Origin: Chondrus crispus
Taxonomy: Eukaryota; Rhodophyta; Florideophyceae; Gigartinales; Gigartinaceae
Assembly (NCBI RefSeq): GCF_000350225.1
Contig: NW_005179298.1
Span: forward strand, 1-64,000
Reading direction: 5' to 3'
DNA: 64,000 nt
The notes beneath the pieces are model-generated. The model saw nothing but the letters and a program-made list of their open reading frames with translations, searched no databases and had not been told where the DNA came from. The position numbers and the translations under genes are program-made. Shown here piece after piece: positions 43,186-53,195 of the stretch (the first letter of the stretch is position 1; every line of letters starts with the position of its first letter).

Positions 43186-44429
43186 TTAGAGAGAAAGCGC
43201 CGACGCCCTCATGTACCCGTCGTGTAGAGGTCGTGTAGAGGTAGGACAGTAACCCGCGTAGAGACGAAAAACATCGCCTCCGCCATTTTGTTTTATTCGT
43301 GTTGAGATGATATATCCTGAGTCCGTGTAGAATAAGTTGGGCGACATTGACGCGAAAATGGGGCTATTAAGTGGTTCAGAAGGCTTCAGAGAGAGGTGAG
43401 TGGCGCTACAAAGCGAACAGAGACGGCGCGGAGTCGTTTTGGCCAGTTTTCGAGCCATACCCCCAAGAACCCCAATCAATGCTTTGCGCTCGTCCAGTTC
43501 AAGCTTATCAGACTCTTTCTTCTTCTTCCTACCTTTTTCTTCTGCCTCGAAACGCCTTTCTTCTAGAGCTGTGCGTTTTTCGTCAACGTCAACCCGCCTT
43601 GCCTCGATCGACTCTATCCAAACTTGGTGTTCTGCATCGCGAATCCCCCTCTTCTGCTCTAACGATAAGCGCTCCTTCTGAAGAAGGCATTGTGCCGCGT
43701 CTGCTGCCTTCCGCAATTCCATATCCTTTTGGATCAACTCTAACTCCTCATCCGACTGGTTGTCGGCCATGGACCGTGGAGAAAGAGCCTTCTTTCGCCG
43801 TCGCTGTCGCTTGACTGCCGTTTCCCTAATATCTTCTCCTGCTTGTAAAATACGTTTGTCATCGGCTGTATTCTTGTCCTCCATATCCCGTTCCGTTTCA
43901 CTCTTCTCCCTCATTTCGTGGATCACATCATCCAAGAGCTGCTCCCTTTCTCCGTACACTTCTGTCGTGCCGGAGGAAGCCAGCGATTTGGACACGTCCG
44001 CCTTTTGGTCCGCAATAATTTTGCGGACCCTATCGGAAATGGTTTTCCAGCTCGGCGGCGGTTTCAGACCGCTAGATTTGAACTCCAAGGACGTGAGAAA
44101 GACGTCGAAAGCCTTGTGGAACAGCTTCTGGTGCTTTCCCCATGGCGCCAGATACCCCCCAGCAGCGGGATGGACTTCAACAGAGCTATGTCGAGTTGCG
44201 TGGTGAGGCGGAACCGGCGCAAACACTTTACCTTTTCCTGTGGTGGTAATAGAGGGGTTGCGGTTTGACGTTGTCCACCTACAGTAACGGGCTGGTCGTC
44301 GCATGCCGCTTCTAGGGTAGGGGATGTTAATGCGTTGGAGGGAGTTGATGGTAGGGGTGACGGAGATGAAGGTGTCTGGAGAGACGGCGTCTTGTGTGCA
44401 TCATTATTTGGTGGGGGAGATTTTGACAT
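43186..44429 (-). pseudogene. Harbinger-associated Myb/trihelix-like DNA-binding protein, one frameshift
   Basis: The partner protein of Harbinger nucleases binds the element ends and brings the nuclease to DNA. From ATG at 44429 (MSKSPPPNNDAHKTPS) the first frame reaches RRFRLTTQLDIALLKSIPLL. At the six-G run about 44156-44161 (minus reading) one base must shift to continue GGYLAPWGKHQKLFHKAFDV FLTSLEFKSS...PSWKTISDRVRKII, together a SANT/trihelix-like fold with conserved Trp. A long charged coiled coil follows (EREQLLDDVIHEMREKSETE, LQKERLSLEQKRGIRDAEHQ, DERKALIGVLGGMARKL). The ORF from ATG 44304 reads only the second frame. Could be a true break or a run-length sequencing error. Confidence 0.6.
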
Positions 44430-44744
44430 AAGGGAATAGAGACGCAGCGAAAGTTTGAAGACGGAGGACGGAGAAAGGATTTTGGAGGATTAGGGGTTTG
44501 AAGGCGGCTTTCAGCTGCCCATGTATGCACCAGATGGAGTTGGCGTTTGCTTGTATGGAATTTTGGCGCGCACTCTTGAGACGTAGCGGGAAGATTTTCG
44601 GTACCCTCCAAATCGTCTCCTTCTTAGAATTGCTATTCTAATTTCAATAGCGATTCGTGAGAACGGGACTAGACGCAAAAGTCACTATTCGGTACAGCTG
44701 TCCTGCGACGTGTACAATATAGTGATTTTGGAGTCACCACTTTT

Positions 44745-44760
44745 GTTTCGTAAAGTCTCT
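44745..44760 (-). repeat. Harbinger right TIR
   Basis: Reverse complement of 38886-38901, followed by AAT. Confidence 0.85.
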
Positions 44761-44763
44761 AAT

Positions 44764-45502
44764 AGGTCTTGACAGCAGTTACTAAGCATCTTCGTAACAC
44801 GGTAAAATGCCGTTTTCTGAGCTGTCAATGCGTAACCACACAGTCTCTTGATTGTTTACTGATAGTTGTGCCATACCTCTGTAACTGCGCAGCAACCCCC
44901 CTATTGGCATGTTGCGCCACATCTACGTCTATCTGCAGATTTCTACAAATATTGCGCAATTGCACACTATCTAATCGTCAAAACTTGAAGCCTCCATTAC
45001 CCCTGCCCCTAGCTCTCTCCCAACTATGGATCTTGTGGCCAGTCGTTGAGTTAGGCGCGCTCTGCCACGGGCCCTATAGCGCTCCTGCGTACGCTTTCTT
45101 TTCTCTGTGTAATAATATGGATCCCTCCGGTTCGGTTTTTACCCCGTCACGGAGGGAGTGTCCACGGCAGGAGTAAAATTACAACACCACCAACCTCTCT
45201 TTGAGGGCGGCGGTTATGACTCCGGTAAACAGGCGAGTGGAATTGCGACCCCGGAGGGGATAGGGCTCAATGGGCGTACGCTTCCACCAGGCGGTGGAAC
45301 GACCAAACTGGGGAGCGTGTGCTTCCGGCTCTCAAGAATAACCCGCACGGGACGATCTGCCTCTTTTTCCTCAGTTCTCGCCAAGGGGGTCGCTACCCCC
45401 TTTACTCTGGGGGCTTACTGCCTCGGCTCCTAAGTCCGTCGACCTCCGGCGGCCGGGCCGTACAGTAGTGATCCACTTCTACTTTGGATCACTACAGTAG
45501 AG
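44764..45502. other. No recognised gene
   Basis: A 135-codon + frame (44769-45176) is cysteine/leucine-rich without a domain. 45160-45500 is GC-rich and may belong to an old retroelement next to the solo LTR. Confidence 0.25.
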
Positions 45503-46335
45503 TGTAGTATAACGACCGGTGTGCGCGCGGGGAGGTTATTAACCGTGCGGCCGTGCACGCTGCACACGTGGGCGGGTGTGCCCACGTGTAGGGAGCGCAC
45601 GCGTTGACCAACCGGCCGTGGCGTGGCGCACGTGTACAGTAGCACATGTGTCGTCCGTGCGGTAGTCTACGCGTGTTACGTGTGCGCGTTAGCACACGTG
45701 TCGTCCATACGGTAGTCTGTAAGCAACATGCGTGTACAGTAGTGCACACGCGTAGTAGCAGCGTCCGTGCGGTAGTAGTAATTATGGCGCTAACTTTTTA
45801 ATTGTGTACAGTACCCGGCACGCACTAGGCGGCAGGTACTGTACTACTGTACTGGGACAGGTGTCCGAGGCGTCCCTCTGAGGGGTTAAGACCTGACACC
45901 CGTCCCTACCGGTAAACTGGGGCAAGCTCGCCCGCGTCCCTTTCGCGCCTATATACGTCCGTTTCGGTTGTCTATCGCGCGCGCTGGCTTCTAACCCGTT
46001 ACCGGTCGCTCCCGTTCACGCACCACGGGGCAACTGCGCGTAACCGGCCAGTGAGCCACTCCCTTTTCGCGAGCTCCTCCGATCGGTTCAATTAGCGCGT
46101 CGCGTCCACGCCGCGTGCTCCCTCGCTATAGCGTCCGCCTCTCACCCAACCCAGGGCGGAGAGGAGTTATCCCACATGGAGTACCTCTACTGTACTCCAC
46201 CGGGGAGTAATCCGTACAGCGGCACACGTGGCTGTACTCCTGCCACCTGTACTCGCAGGCAGAGCTCGCACCACGTGTGCTTGCTGGGACTCCCCCGGCT
46301 GACACTCCTATTACACTAATTTCTATGCCCCTACA
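45503..46335. mobile_element. Probable solo LTR (about 833 bp)
   Basis: Begins TGTAGTATAACGACC and ends ATGCCCCTACA, the same TGTAGTATAAC...CTACA termini as the Gypsy LTRs here, but with a different body rich in TACAGTAC/CACGTGTAC words. No coding frames. Flanks GTAGA/GTAGG could be a diverged 5-bp duplication. Confidence 0.45.
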
Positions 46336-46513
46336 GTAGGACCTTCTAGTCTACTGTACCCTATCGGGACGTTATACGTGCGGTACACGTGGCCATTCCG
46401 CCGCCACCTGTCACCCGTGGCGGTACGTGTACCCCGTGTACAAGCTGAGTTATCCCCTGCCTTTTCAGTATCGTCTGATCACCCCTACGGGATCTCCCTC
46501 CGGGTCGTTACGT

Positions 46514-47740
46514 TTACCGACACTTGTCGGTACCCGTTCTCCCACACTCTGCAGTAGCTTCAACAATCTCAGCTCTTCGGTTCAAAAACTGGCGATAAAG
46601 ATCGCCGTCATCCGCACGTAAAGGGTGTTTCAGAATGTACGCATTCGTCATGGCCAATGTAAACAGAAAAATAGGATCATAATTTCCTTCAGACCAACGA
46701 AACTTATTAGAAACAACCATCCAAAGCGTACACTGTCTGCCGAAATAAATTTCCACAATAGTTCTGTCTCCTGCAATTTTTCTGTTTGTATCCTCGTCGT
46801 GTCGACTCAAATCGCTCCCCCGAGGCTTTTGACAGGTGTATTGGCTCTGATGCTCTCTGCAGCCCCTTGGTAACCTTTGTCCATCAACACCGCCCAGTAC
46901 CTAGGGTACTTGTCCGGCGCAGGGCCCGGCCCACATCAGGAATACTACGTTCATCAACTGATTTGCGCAATTGGGTCTTGTGCCACGCCAAATTCCGATA
47001 GAAAATATCTCTGTCTGCGGTCAAATCCGTGTAGTGCCTTGAGCAACCCACTGACAATCCCTTAGCCAGGATAGAAACCTCCGTTTTGAAACCATACAAC
47101 TTATATTTTCCACTAAAATAGGCCTTACTTTCCTGAATGTTACTGCCAGGACGGTTGATTTGTTGAAATGTTACGTCGGTGGCGTAACTAGCCATGCCGT
47201 ATGTTTTGAAAGTGGCCTTTTCACGAATAGCTTCTGTCATCTTGAATTGTTCTGCAGCCCCGTCAACGTAGACGTCGTATGCATAGTCGGCCATCATCTT
47301 CCGAAAGCTAGTAACAAGACGCTCAAACATAGGGCCATTTATGTTAAACAGCTTTCCCAAAAAACCCCAATGTCCAGAGTGCTTGCAAACGGCAAGCGAC
47401 ATAAAAAATACATCCTTAGCAGCATACTTTGATCGCTTTCCTCTGCCACAGTTGTAGTTTTTTGATATGTGATCTTGCAAGTGGCCATAAATGTCGTAAA
47501 ACTCAACTAAACCGAAGTTTGTCATGGCATGCACTGACTGGGGGCCATCACTGTCGACAAAGGAGTCCATTATTGGGCTTTCTAATCCTATTTCGTCCTC
47601 ATCAAAAGCCGAGGGCTCGACATGCTTGGAGTATTGCTGTAATTCTTGCTTCCGCTCTGCTGCGACTTCGGCCAAAAGGCGCAAAGCCTCAGACGGATTG
47701 GTGGCGCTGACGGTCGTGCGCCGAGGAGTCGCCATTGCTT
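46514..47740 (-). pseudogene. DDE_Tnp_4-type transposase (Harbinger-like), frameshifted
   Basis: ATG near 47735 (MATPRRTTVSATNPSE). The body reads DVFFMSLAVCKHSGHWGFLG, FNINGPMFERLVTSFRKMM, then the first acidic motif in YATDVTFQQINRPG, followed by ESKAYFSGKYKLYGFKTEVS and the HYTDLTADRDIF region. The frame ends at 46884 but continues one base off as YWAVLMDKGYQGAAESIRA (second acidic motif). After another break it goes on as GDRTIVEIYFGRQCTLW (the glutamate motif) and ends ILKHPLRADDGDL. All three acidic positions survive across three frames; the gene is dead. It differs clearly from the nuclease at 39022-40254. Confidence 0.65.
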
Positions 47741-47819
47741 GGGTTTTGAGGGTGAAGGAAATCAAAGGGGCTGGGTGAGGCAAGCGCAAGAGGGGGAAGG
47801 GAATAACGGGATGACGCAA

Positions 47820-48512
47820 GTGTGCAAGAAGGGGACGGTACGCAAAAAGAAAAGGGTATGCAAGTGCATGAAGGAGCAGGACCGGGATGGATGTGGGCTG
47901 GCAAAGTTTGGGAAGCGTTTATGTAGTACTTTGCGGGCTTACCCTTTGGACTTGACTCAATCATGTGTATCTTGGGGTGCTAGATGTGTGATATCGATAG
48001 TTTCTTTGCGTTGGCGATGTAACGGCTCATTTCCGTAGTCGCACGGTCTTCTCGTAATTACTTTGCTCGAGCGGCCGCCAGTGTGCTGGAAAGTGATTAT
48101 CTCGCTCAGTAACGTCTATCTTTCTAACAATTGGCCCGTATGGACTGTGGTGGTGACACGTATACGTAGACACTGCTGTATTATTTTATATAGCCTCCTT
48201 GTTGCACAATTGTTGAGTATATGCGAGAAAGGTCTAATGCCCACAAAAATGGTGATTTGTGTACACACAATTTGTGTATTTTGGGTTTCAGGAGGCGCCC
48301 ATTAACTAAACGAAAAATTTCAGACAACGCCTTTGGCAAAACTCACATCATACCGAAAACTGGGGGCATGTGAGTTTTCTACGAGTTGCACATCCGCCTG
48401 ATCACAGCAGTGCCGGATCGAGCCGTCTTGAAGGAAAACGAAGTGGGTCTTTCGTTCTTTTCATCAGCACAAACGAATCTCAGACTGCACGGGTCGTATC
48501 GATATGCGTCAT
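47820..48512. other. No gene; contains vector residue and an element end
   Basis: 48065-48093 is a polylinker/adaptor-like sequence (separate entry). 48245-48300 resembles the end of the MITE at 42009-42606. Confidence 0.4.
48065..48093. other. Cloning-vector polylinker plus BstXI adaptor residue
   Basis: Contiguous XhoI (48066-48071), NotI (48071-48078) and BstXI (48078-48089) sites, followed by GGAAAG, so that 48082-48093 reads TGTGCTGGAAAG. That is the reverse complement of the widely used BstXI adaptor CTTTCCAGCACA. Such a string is expected where an insert was ligated into a BstXI-cut shotgun vector, not in a genome. Confidence 0.8.
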
Positions 48513-48774
48513 GGACGTCCCTATCGCTTCATCTGCGCAGAGTCCATCAATATATCAAAGTGCGACAGGATCTGCCACAGATGCCGCCGAAGCAACCGCG
48601 AAAGATAGACAAGTAGAAGCTTCTAAAAAGCGGTCCTCTCCAAACGGCCCCCCTCAGCCTGTCAAGAAGACGAAACACATCGCCCTCTCGACTGAGAACC
48701 TTTCTATCCTTGTGGCGAGCTACAATATAATATTCACTTCAGCGAGTATTCGTGCACGTAAAGTTTACACGTGA
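48513..48774 (+). CDS. Hypothetical small ORF (about 86 aa)
   Basis: ATG at 48513 (MDVPIASSAQSPSIYQ), Ser/Ala-rich head, basic KKRSSPNGPPQPVKKTKH stretch that could be a nuclear signal, then a hydrophobic end and a stop. Might be the N-terminus of a DNA-binding transposon protein, but no domain is visible. Confidence 0.2.
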
Positions 48775-50060
48775 TCCGTCGGGCGGCACAACGATGTGCC
48801 AGACTTGCGTTTGTTGCGGGCAGGTACCCTTCGAAGGGTACCTTGCTGGAGGTCAGTCCGCAAAACTCGTGGAATTTTTCAAAATCTCGGGTTTACTTTC
48901 CGTCCAGCGAGTTTGTGGGCAAATGGAATAAACAACGCGTTATTTTACGGACAACCTTTTTGAATGGCGCGCAATAATAAGAGGTGAGCACATCTTGCTA
49001 CACGTGTACTGTACTCAATTTCTCCACAGCAATACAGTACCCTTACAGTACTGTTGTGGCTCCTCCTGAGGCAGAATGTTTGCCGAGAAATTCGTTTACC
49101 TCCTATTGATTGCTGGTATCAGCGGGAGGTCAAACAACGAGAGCGCAAGAGTCCTCTTGAGCTCTTCCCGTCGAAAGATCCACTCGATTTCTCACTCCCC
49201 CCTCTTTTTCTCTTCCTCCCCTTATCTACTCTCCCCCGATCCCCACTTTCCTCCAGCCCCCCGCCTTCCCTTGGCCCACCCTGCGCGCCCTCGGCCCTTC
49301 CCTTCCGGCTCGGGCCTTTCCCGCGCACCTCCTTTCCCTTCGGCGTCGACCCAGCGCAATGCTGCGCACTCCGCTTTCGCCCACGGTGATACGAGCGAAG
49401 CCCTGCGCGCCCCCTTTCCCGTGCAGTCTACAGTCCCGGGCCCCGGGCTTACAGGCCTCATTCCCAACAGTACTGTACATGTAAAGTTTTACCAAGGGTT
49501 CTGAAAAGTCTTTCTGAGCAGCACACCGGTAAACAAGGTTCATTGCTACCTCGCCATGGATTCAAGTCTTCTCCTTCATTCAATTGTCACCTAACGCCGG
49601 CCGTTGTAAACTATATTCTATACTGTCGCTGGACGATGGAAAGGTGGAATACACCTTCTCACACCCCAGTACATGCATATCCTGCTAATGTTAGCTAATG
49701 AATGGAAGGGTGTTTAACACCCTTCCTGCGGCACACCAGAGAGATATTTGTTCCCTACACTCATATAGACCATGCCCGCGCGCAGGAATACCACGATTCT
49801 TGAGAGCTCATTCCTGTCGTTAACACGATTATATCAGGTCGTTTGCTCCTCAAAAACAGCAAAACGCGCTTTCCTGTTCCCCCTTCCTGTTACATTACAT
49901 ACAACGCGTACCCGGTTCACGCCATTTCTGGTCGCTACGACAGAGAAGAGTCGGCTGCAAAAGGTGAAAGTGCTTTCCCTTCAGCTTCACCCCTCGCTAC
50001 GCGGGGAATCGCAGTCTACACCTGTCAAGACTGCCGTGTGAAACGTTACCGACGTTCAGA
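48775..50060. other. No supported gene
   Basis: 49010-49060 has TACAGTAC/GTACTGTA words. 49190-49450 is C/T-rich, proline/serine-like in every frame. Overlapping short + frames at 49772-50097 just upstream of the next gene may be leader sequence. Confidence 0.3.
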
Positions 50061-51863
50061 ATGCGCACGCACATCGAAATTTCAATGTGGAATGTAGTCA
50101 AATTCGTTCTTGTCAGTTTCATATTGTCGCCTGTCCTGGAGCTGGCGGCCAACTACGCAAACGCAGCGTATTACGGCCTGAAAGTAAGAAGGAAGCCAGG
50201 GCTGAGGTTGCGTTCTACGAGGCTCGGGCTTGTTGGTATGCACCATGAAATCGACCTCAACTCATCGTGGTGGAGGCTTAAGACGCTGTTTGTGGTGGTA
50301 TTGGCAGGGCTGCTATATCTGCCGCTAGAGTATGGATCCGGGGCTGAAGAAGTGATGAAAGAGGGGGTAAGGTCTGTGAACCTTGATTTCAAGATGCCAG
50401 AAGGTGGGCCAGAACTGGTGAACATATTTCAGCCAGGGAACGACTTGGAAGCATGCTTGAATATAACGGGAGAGATAACAAGTCTGGAGTATGCAGTGCT
50501 AGAGAACAAGACGCAACAAAAAATCGAGCTAATCCGCAGCACGCGTAGAAGTGCGTACGGCGGATTACACTCCCTGGCATTTAATGACAAGAACTATAAT
50601 TGTGTTGCTCAAGAAGGAGTACATGAAATATACAAAGGGCTCCAAGTGACACGGTCCAAATGTGAGGGGGACGAATCCGAGGACATAGTATCTCTGTATA
50701 CTATGTTCTCGCGTTCTGGCCGCTCAAGGAGCTCAAGGAGCTCAAGGAGCTCAAGGAGCTCAACGAGCTCAACGAGCATCCCAGTTGCAATTCTGAGCAA
50801 GGATGTTGGATTGTGCGATATCGAGACGTCTAGTTGCTACAATGCCTGGGAGACAGCCGGGGCTGACTTGGTAGCGAGCTTAACTCTAGTCAGCGTTCAA
50901 GGTCGCAGAAGAAAGAATTCCAGCAGATTACACCAGCAAGTGATAATAGGCCTGGGTGATATGGTCAAGTTATCGCACATTGGTTACACCAACCTATCTG
51001 ATCTGGGATTAAGCTCAATATCGTCTGACGAGCGGCAAAGCGATAGCGTCGTCCTAGAACTAACTGAGATGGAGCCAAGGATGGACGAAATCGTATTCGG
51101 GAACCATGTATGTGGTAGTCAGGGCTCATTGAGAGTGCCTCCGATTAGGTCTAATTTGGTATACAACGGAAGTATTGACAGAGCCACAGACAGAGCCAGA
51201 GCTTTCGAGTATGAAATCTCTCCTAATGATGTGAGTGGAGTAATTAGAACTCAAGAGGCATTGATACCGTTCAGGTATGGGAGGCGAGAAAAGAAATTTC
51301 AAGGGTATGCCGGGGAAGCCATCGTAGAGGCAGGAACAGAATCCAATGAGACATTAGTGATTTCTAAGAATTTACTCTTGAGGCAACAAGGGTTCTTTTA
51401 TTCATGTCGAGGAATTTGTACGATAGACGAATTTGGAAGACTCGTTTTAGCCCTTGCTCAATCGGAATCAGCTTCTCGGTCAGGCAGACGACTGAGCCCT
51501 AAACAGATCACTGTAGAAGACGGAAGAGATCTAAATGATATCGTCGTCGTATCGAAGACATCAAGGGAGATCAGCACTACTGTGAATACCATGCAGCAAG
51601 GAACTGTAGAGGTTTGGGCAATCTTGTACTACTTTTCGCTCCTTGCTGCAGCACTAATTATTTGGATTGCGTTTTGGATTCACGAGAGAAAAGGTGGATT
51701 GTGCATCAGTGTGGAGAGAGTGTATAGGCAGTCGATAATGGAGAGACACACAGACTACAACTGTCCCGTGGTACCGAGGGGCCCACCTACAGTTTCGGTC
51801 GTCAAAAGCCGAACAGATGATGAGTATCATGTAACGGCCACGTACGATAAGATGGATCTGTGA
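50061..51863 (+). CDS. Predicted multi-pass membrane protein of unknown function (600 aa)
   Basis: Single-exon ORF. Two N-terminal membrane segments, about residues 12-31 (VKFVLVSFILSPVLELAA) and 73-92 (TLFVVVLAGLLYLPLEY), flank a short basic loop. A large soluble region of about 450 residues follows, with several Cys (for example YNCVAQEG, SKCEGDES, GLCDIETSSCYN, YSCRGICTID) and N-x-S/T sites (NITGEI, NKTQ, NLSDLG, NGSID, NETLV), so it probably faces the ER lumen or outside. A third membrane segment near residues 521-543 (ILYYFSLLAAALIIWIAFWI) precedes a ~55-residue tail. An Arg-Ser repeat encoded by a 9-bp microsatellite lies at about residues 219-240. The second ATG at 50088 is an alternative start. 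No domain recognised; possibly lineage-specific. Confidence 0.6.
   Translation: MRTHIEISMWNVVKFVLVSFILSPVLELAANYANAAYYGLKVRRKPGLRLRSTRLGLVGMHHEIDLNSSWWRLKTLFVVVLAGLLYLPLEYGSGAEEVMKEGVRSVNLDFKMPEGGPELVNIFQPGNDLEACLNITGEITSLEYAVLENKTQQKIELIRSTRRSAYGGLHSLAFNDKNYNCVAQEGVHEIYKGLQVTRSKCEGDESEDIVSLYTMFSRSGRSRSSRSSRSSRSSTSSTSIPVAILSKDVGLCDIETSSCYNAWETAGADLVASLTLVSVQGRRRKNSSRLHQQVIIGLGDMVKLSHIGYTNLSDLGLSSISSDERQSDSVVLELTEMEPRMDEIVFGNHVCGSQGSLRVPPIRSNLVYNGSIDRATDRARAFEYEISPNDVSGVIRTQEALIPFRYGRREKKFQGYAGEAIVEAGTESNETLVISKNLLLRQQGFFYSCRGICTIDEFGRLVLALAQSESASRSGRRLSPKQITVEDGRDLNDIVVVSKTSREISTTVNTMQQGTVEVWAILYYFSLLAAALIIWIAFWIHERKGGLCISVERVYRQSIMERHTDYNCPVVPRGPPTVSVVKSRTDDEYHVTATYDKMDL
50722..50778. repeat. 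Microsatellite, 9-bp unit CTCAAGGAG, about six copies
   Basis: In-frame repeat inside the 600-aa membrane protein gene, giving alternating Arg-Ser-Ser. Confidence 0.85.
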
Positions 51864-53195
51864 TGTCTGTTGGAACATGCTTGTGTAGTTTCTAATGTGT
51901 AGATAGTGATTCAGAAGCTGGTTGCATCGTGGTGTGAAATAAACTCAGTGCAGAGGATAGCAACAGAACGAAGCGAAACAGAGGGCTACGGAGTTTCCAG
52001 CTGGAATACTAGTACACTTTGCGTGCATATAAAAAAGGGACAACAGTTCAATTATGCTATTCATGAAGACGGATTCACAGGCTGCTTTCGATGCGATGGG
52101 GACTGCGTGTCACGCGATGCCTAGACAGGAAGTTGTCCCCGAAATAGATGCGACGCAACGAAAGGCACTGGCAACATTTTGAGATTAGAACGAGAAAGAG
52201 TTCCACTCGTGAAAAAGCTCGGGTAAGAAAAAGAGTTGTGGGAGGTGGAAGAGTTTCATTACCAACCAGCAAACGCGTACGTGACGGCCTCAAGGGAGCG
52301 GGGTATTTACCAAAAACTGTCTACTGACCTGCAGCCAGAGAAGTGACCTGCATATGATACGATTGTTAATAAAAAAGTGGGGCCTTTAGCCATCCCTAAG
52401 GACGGAACAAAACTGCCCTTGCAAATCGCCAAAGAATGCGCGTCATCGCCCGACGAAGCAACTCAAATGCAAAGAAATTGTCAAGACTGTTCAGAACGGG
52501 ATGCTTACTTGCACCCTGCGCGCGGACCGCGATTATTCACTCTTGCGAGAAAAAGGCCTTGAAAAGACGGATGCGAAAGCTTTGAGCAACTCAATCTAAA
52601 CGCGTAAACTGCAAGGGTACAGTACACTACTGGCGCATGTTGTGTGACGGAGTCATCCCAGCGCGTTCCGAATATGATTAAGGGGCATGTAGCCCTGTCC
52701 CTAAACTTGTCCTCTCTCACTGGATACTATCTGTAAGGCTTCCTTCCTTAAAAAGTTAATTAGAGAGAGACGCATGAACAACCAAAGCATCTGCAAATGC
52801 AACTTGGCGAGATGATACAGTAATGTTTATACCCTGAGATGCAGCGCCTCTTCGAGAGCATCGTGACTTCGGGAGGGCGTGCGAAGGAGAGCGACAGTGG
52901 ATCAATGGCGCGTCGACCACACCTGTGACTACGGTATTATCGATTTTTCGATGTCGACAATCAATTTGAAGGGATCCAGCCATGCATCCCTCCACAACAA
53001 ATATAGAATTTCCATTAAAATGTGGTCGATGACGAACACTGTGCTTAGGTTGCTTCGCTTCGCAACAGTCTCGCAGGCCACATTTTGCACTCTCGCGGAA
53101 ATCCTGCCAGCGTTTTACCAACCGACCGCCTTAGCAAATCTGGAGCCCGGGCATTGCACTCAGCCGCGGCAGGGTGAACCGACTTTCCAGACATC
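51864..53195. other. Intergenic, no supported gene
   Basis: Short frames on both strands only. The last 100 bases before 53196 likely hold the OST48 leader and promoter. Confidence 0.35.

Larger units (their letters stand above)
38886..44760 (+). mobile_element. PIF/Harbinger DNA transposon, 5.9 kb, with captured-looking sequence
   Basis: Terminal inverted repeats AGAGACTTTACGAAAC at 38886-38901 and, inverted, 44745-44760. AAT flanks both ends (38883-38885, 44761-44763), a 3-bp duplication as the family makes (usually TWA). Inside: a DDE nuclease on + at the left, a Myb/trihelix-type protein on - at the right, the two-gene plan of PIF/Harbinger. The 2.9 kb between them carries an alpha/beta-hydrolase gene fragment, another ORF and a MITE. 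Confidence 0.8.

Noticed and set aside
48066..48078. Adjacent XhoI and NotI sites as natural genomic sequence
   Set aside because: They are followed directly by a BstXI site and the exact adaptor string, a combination best explained by cloning.
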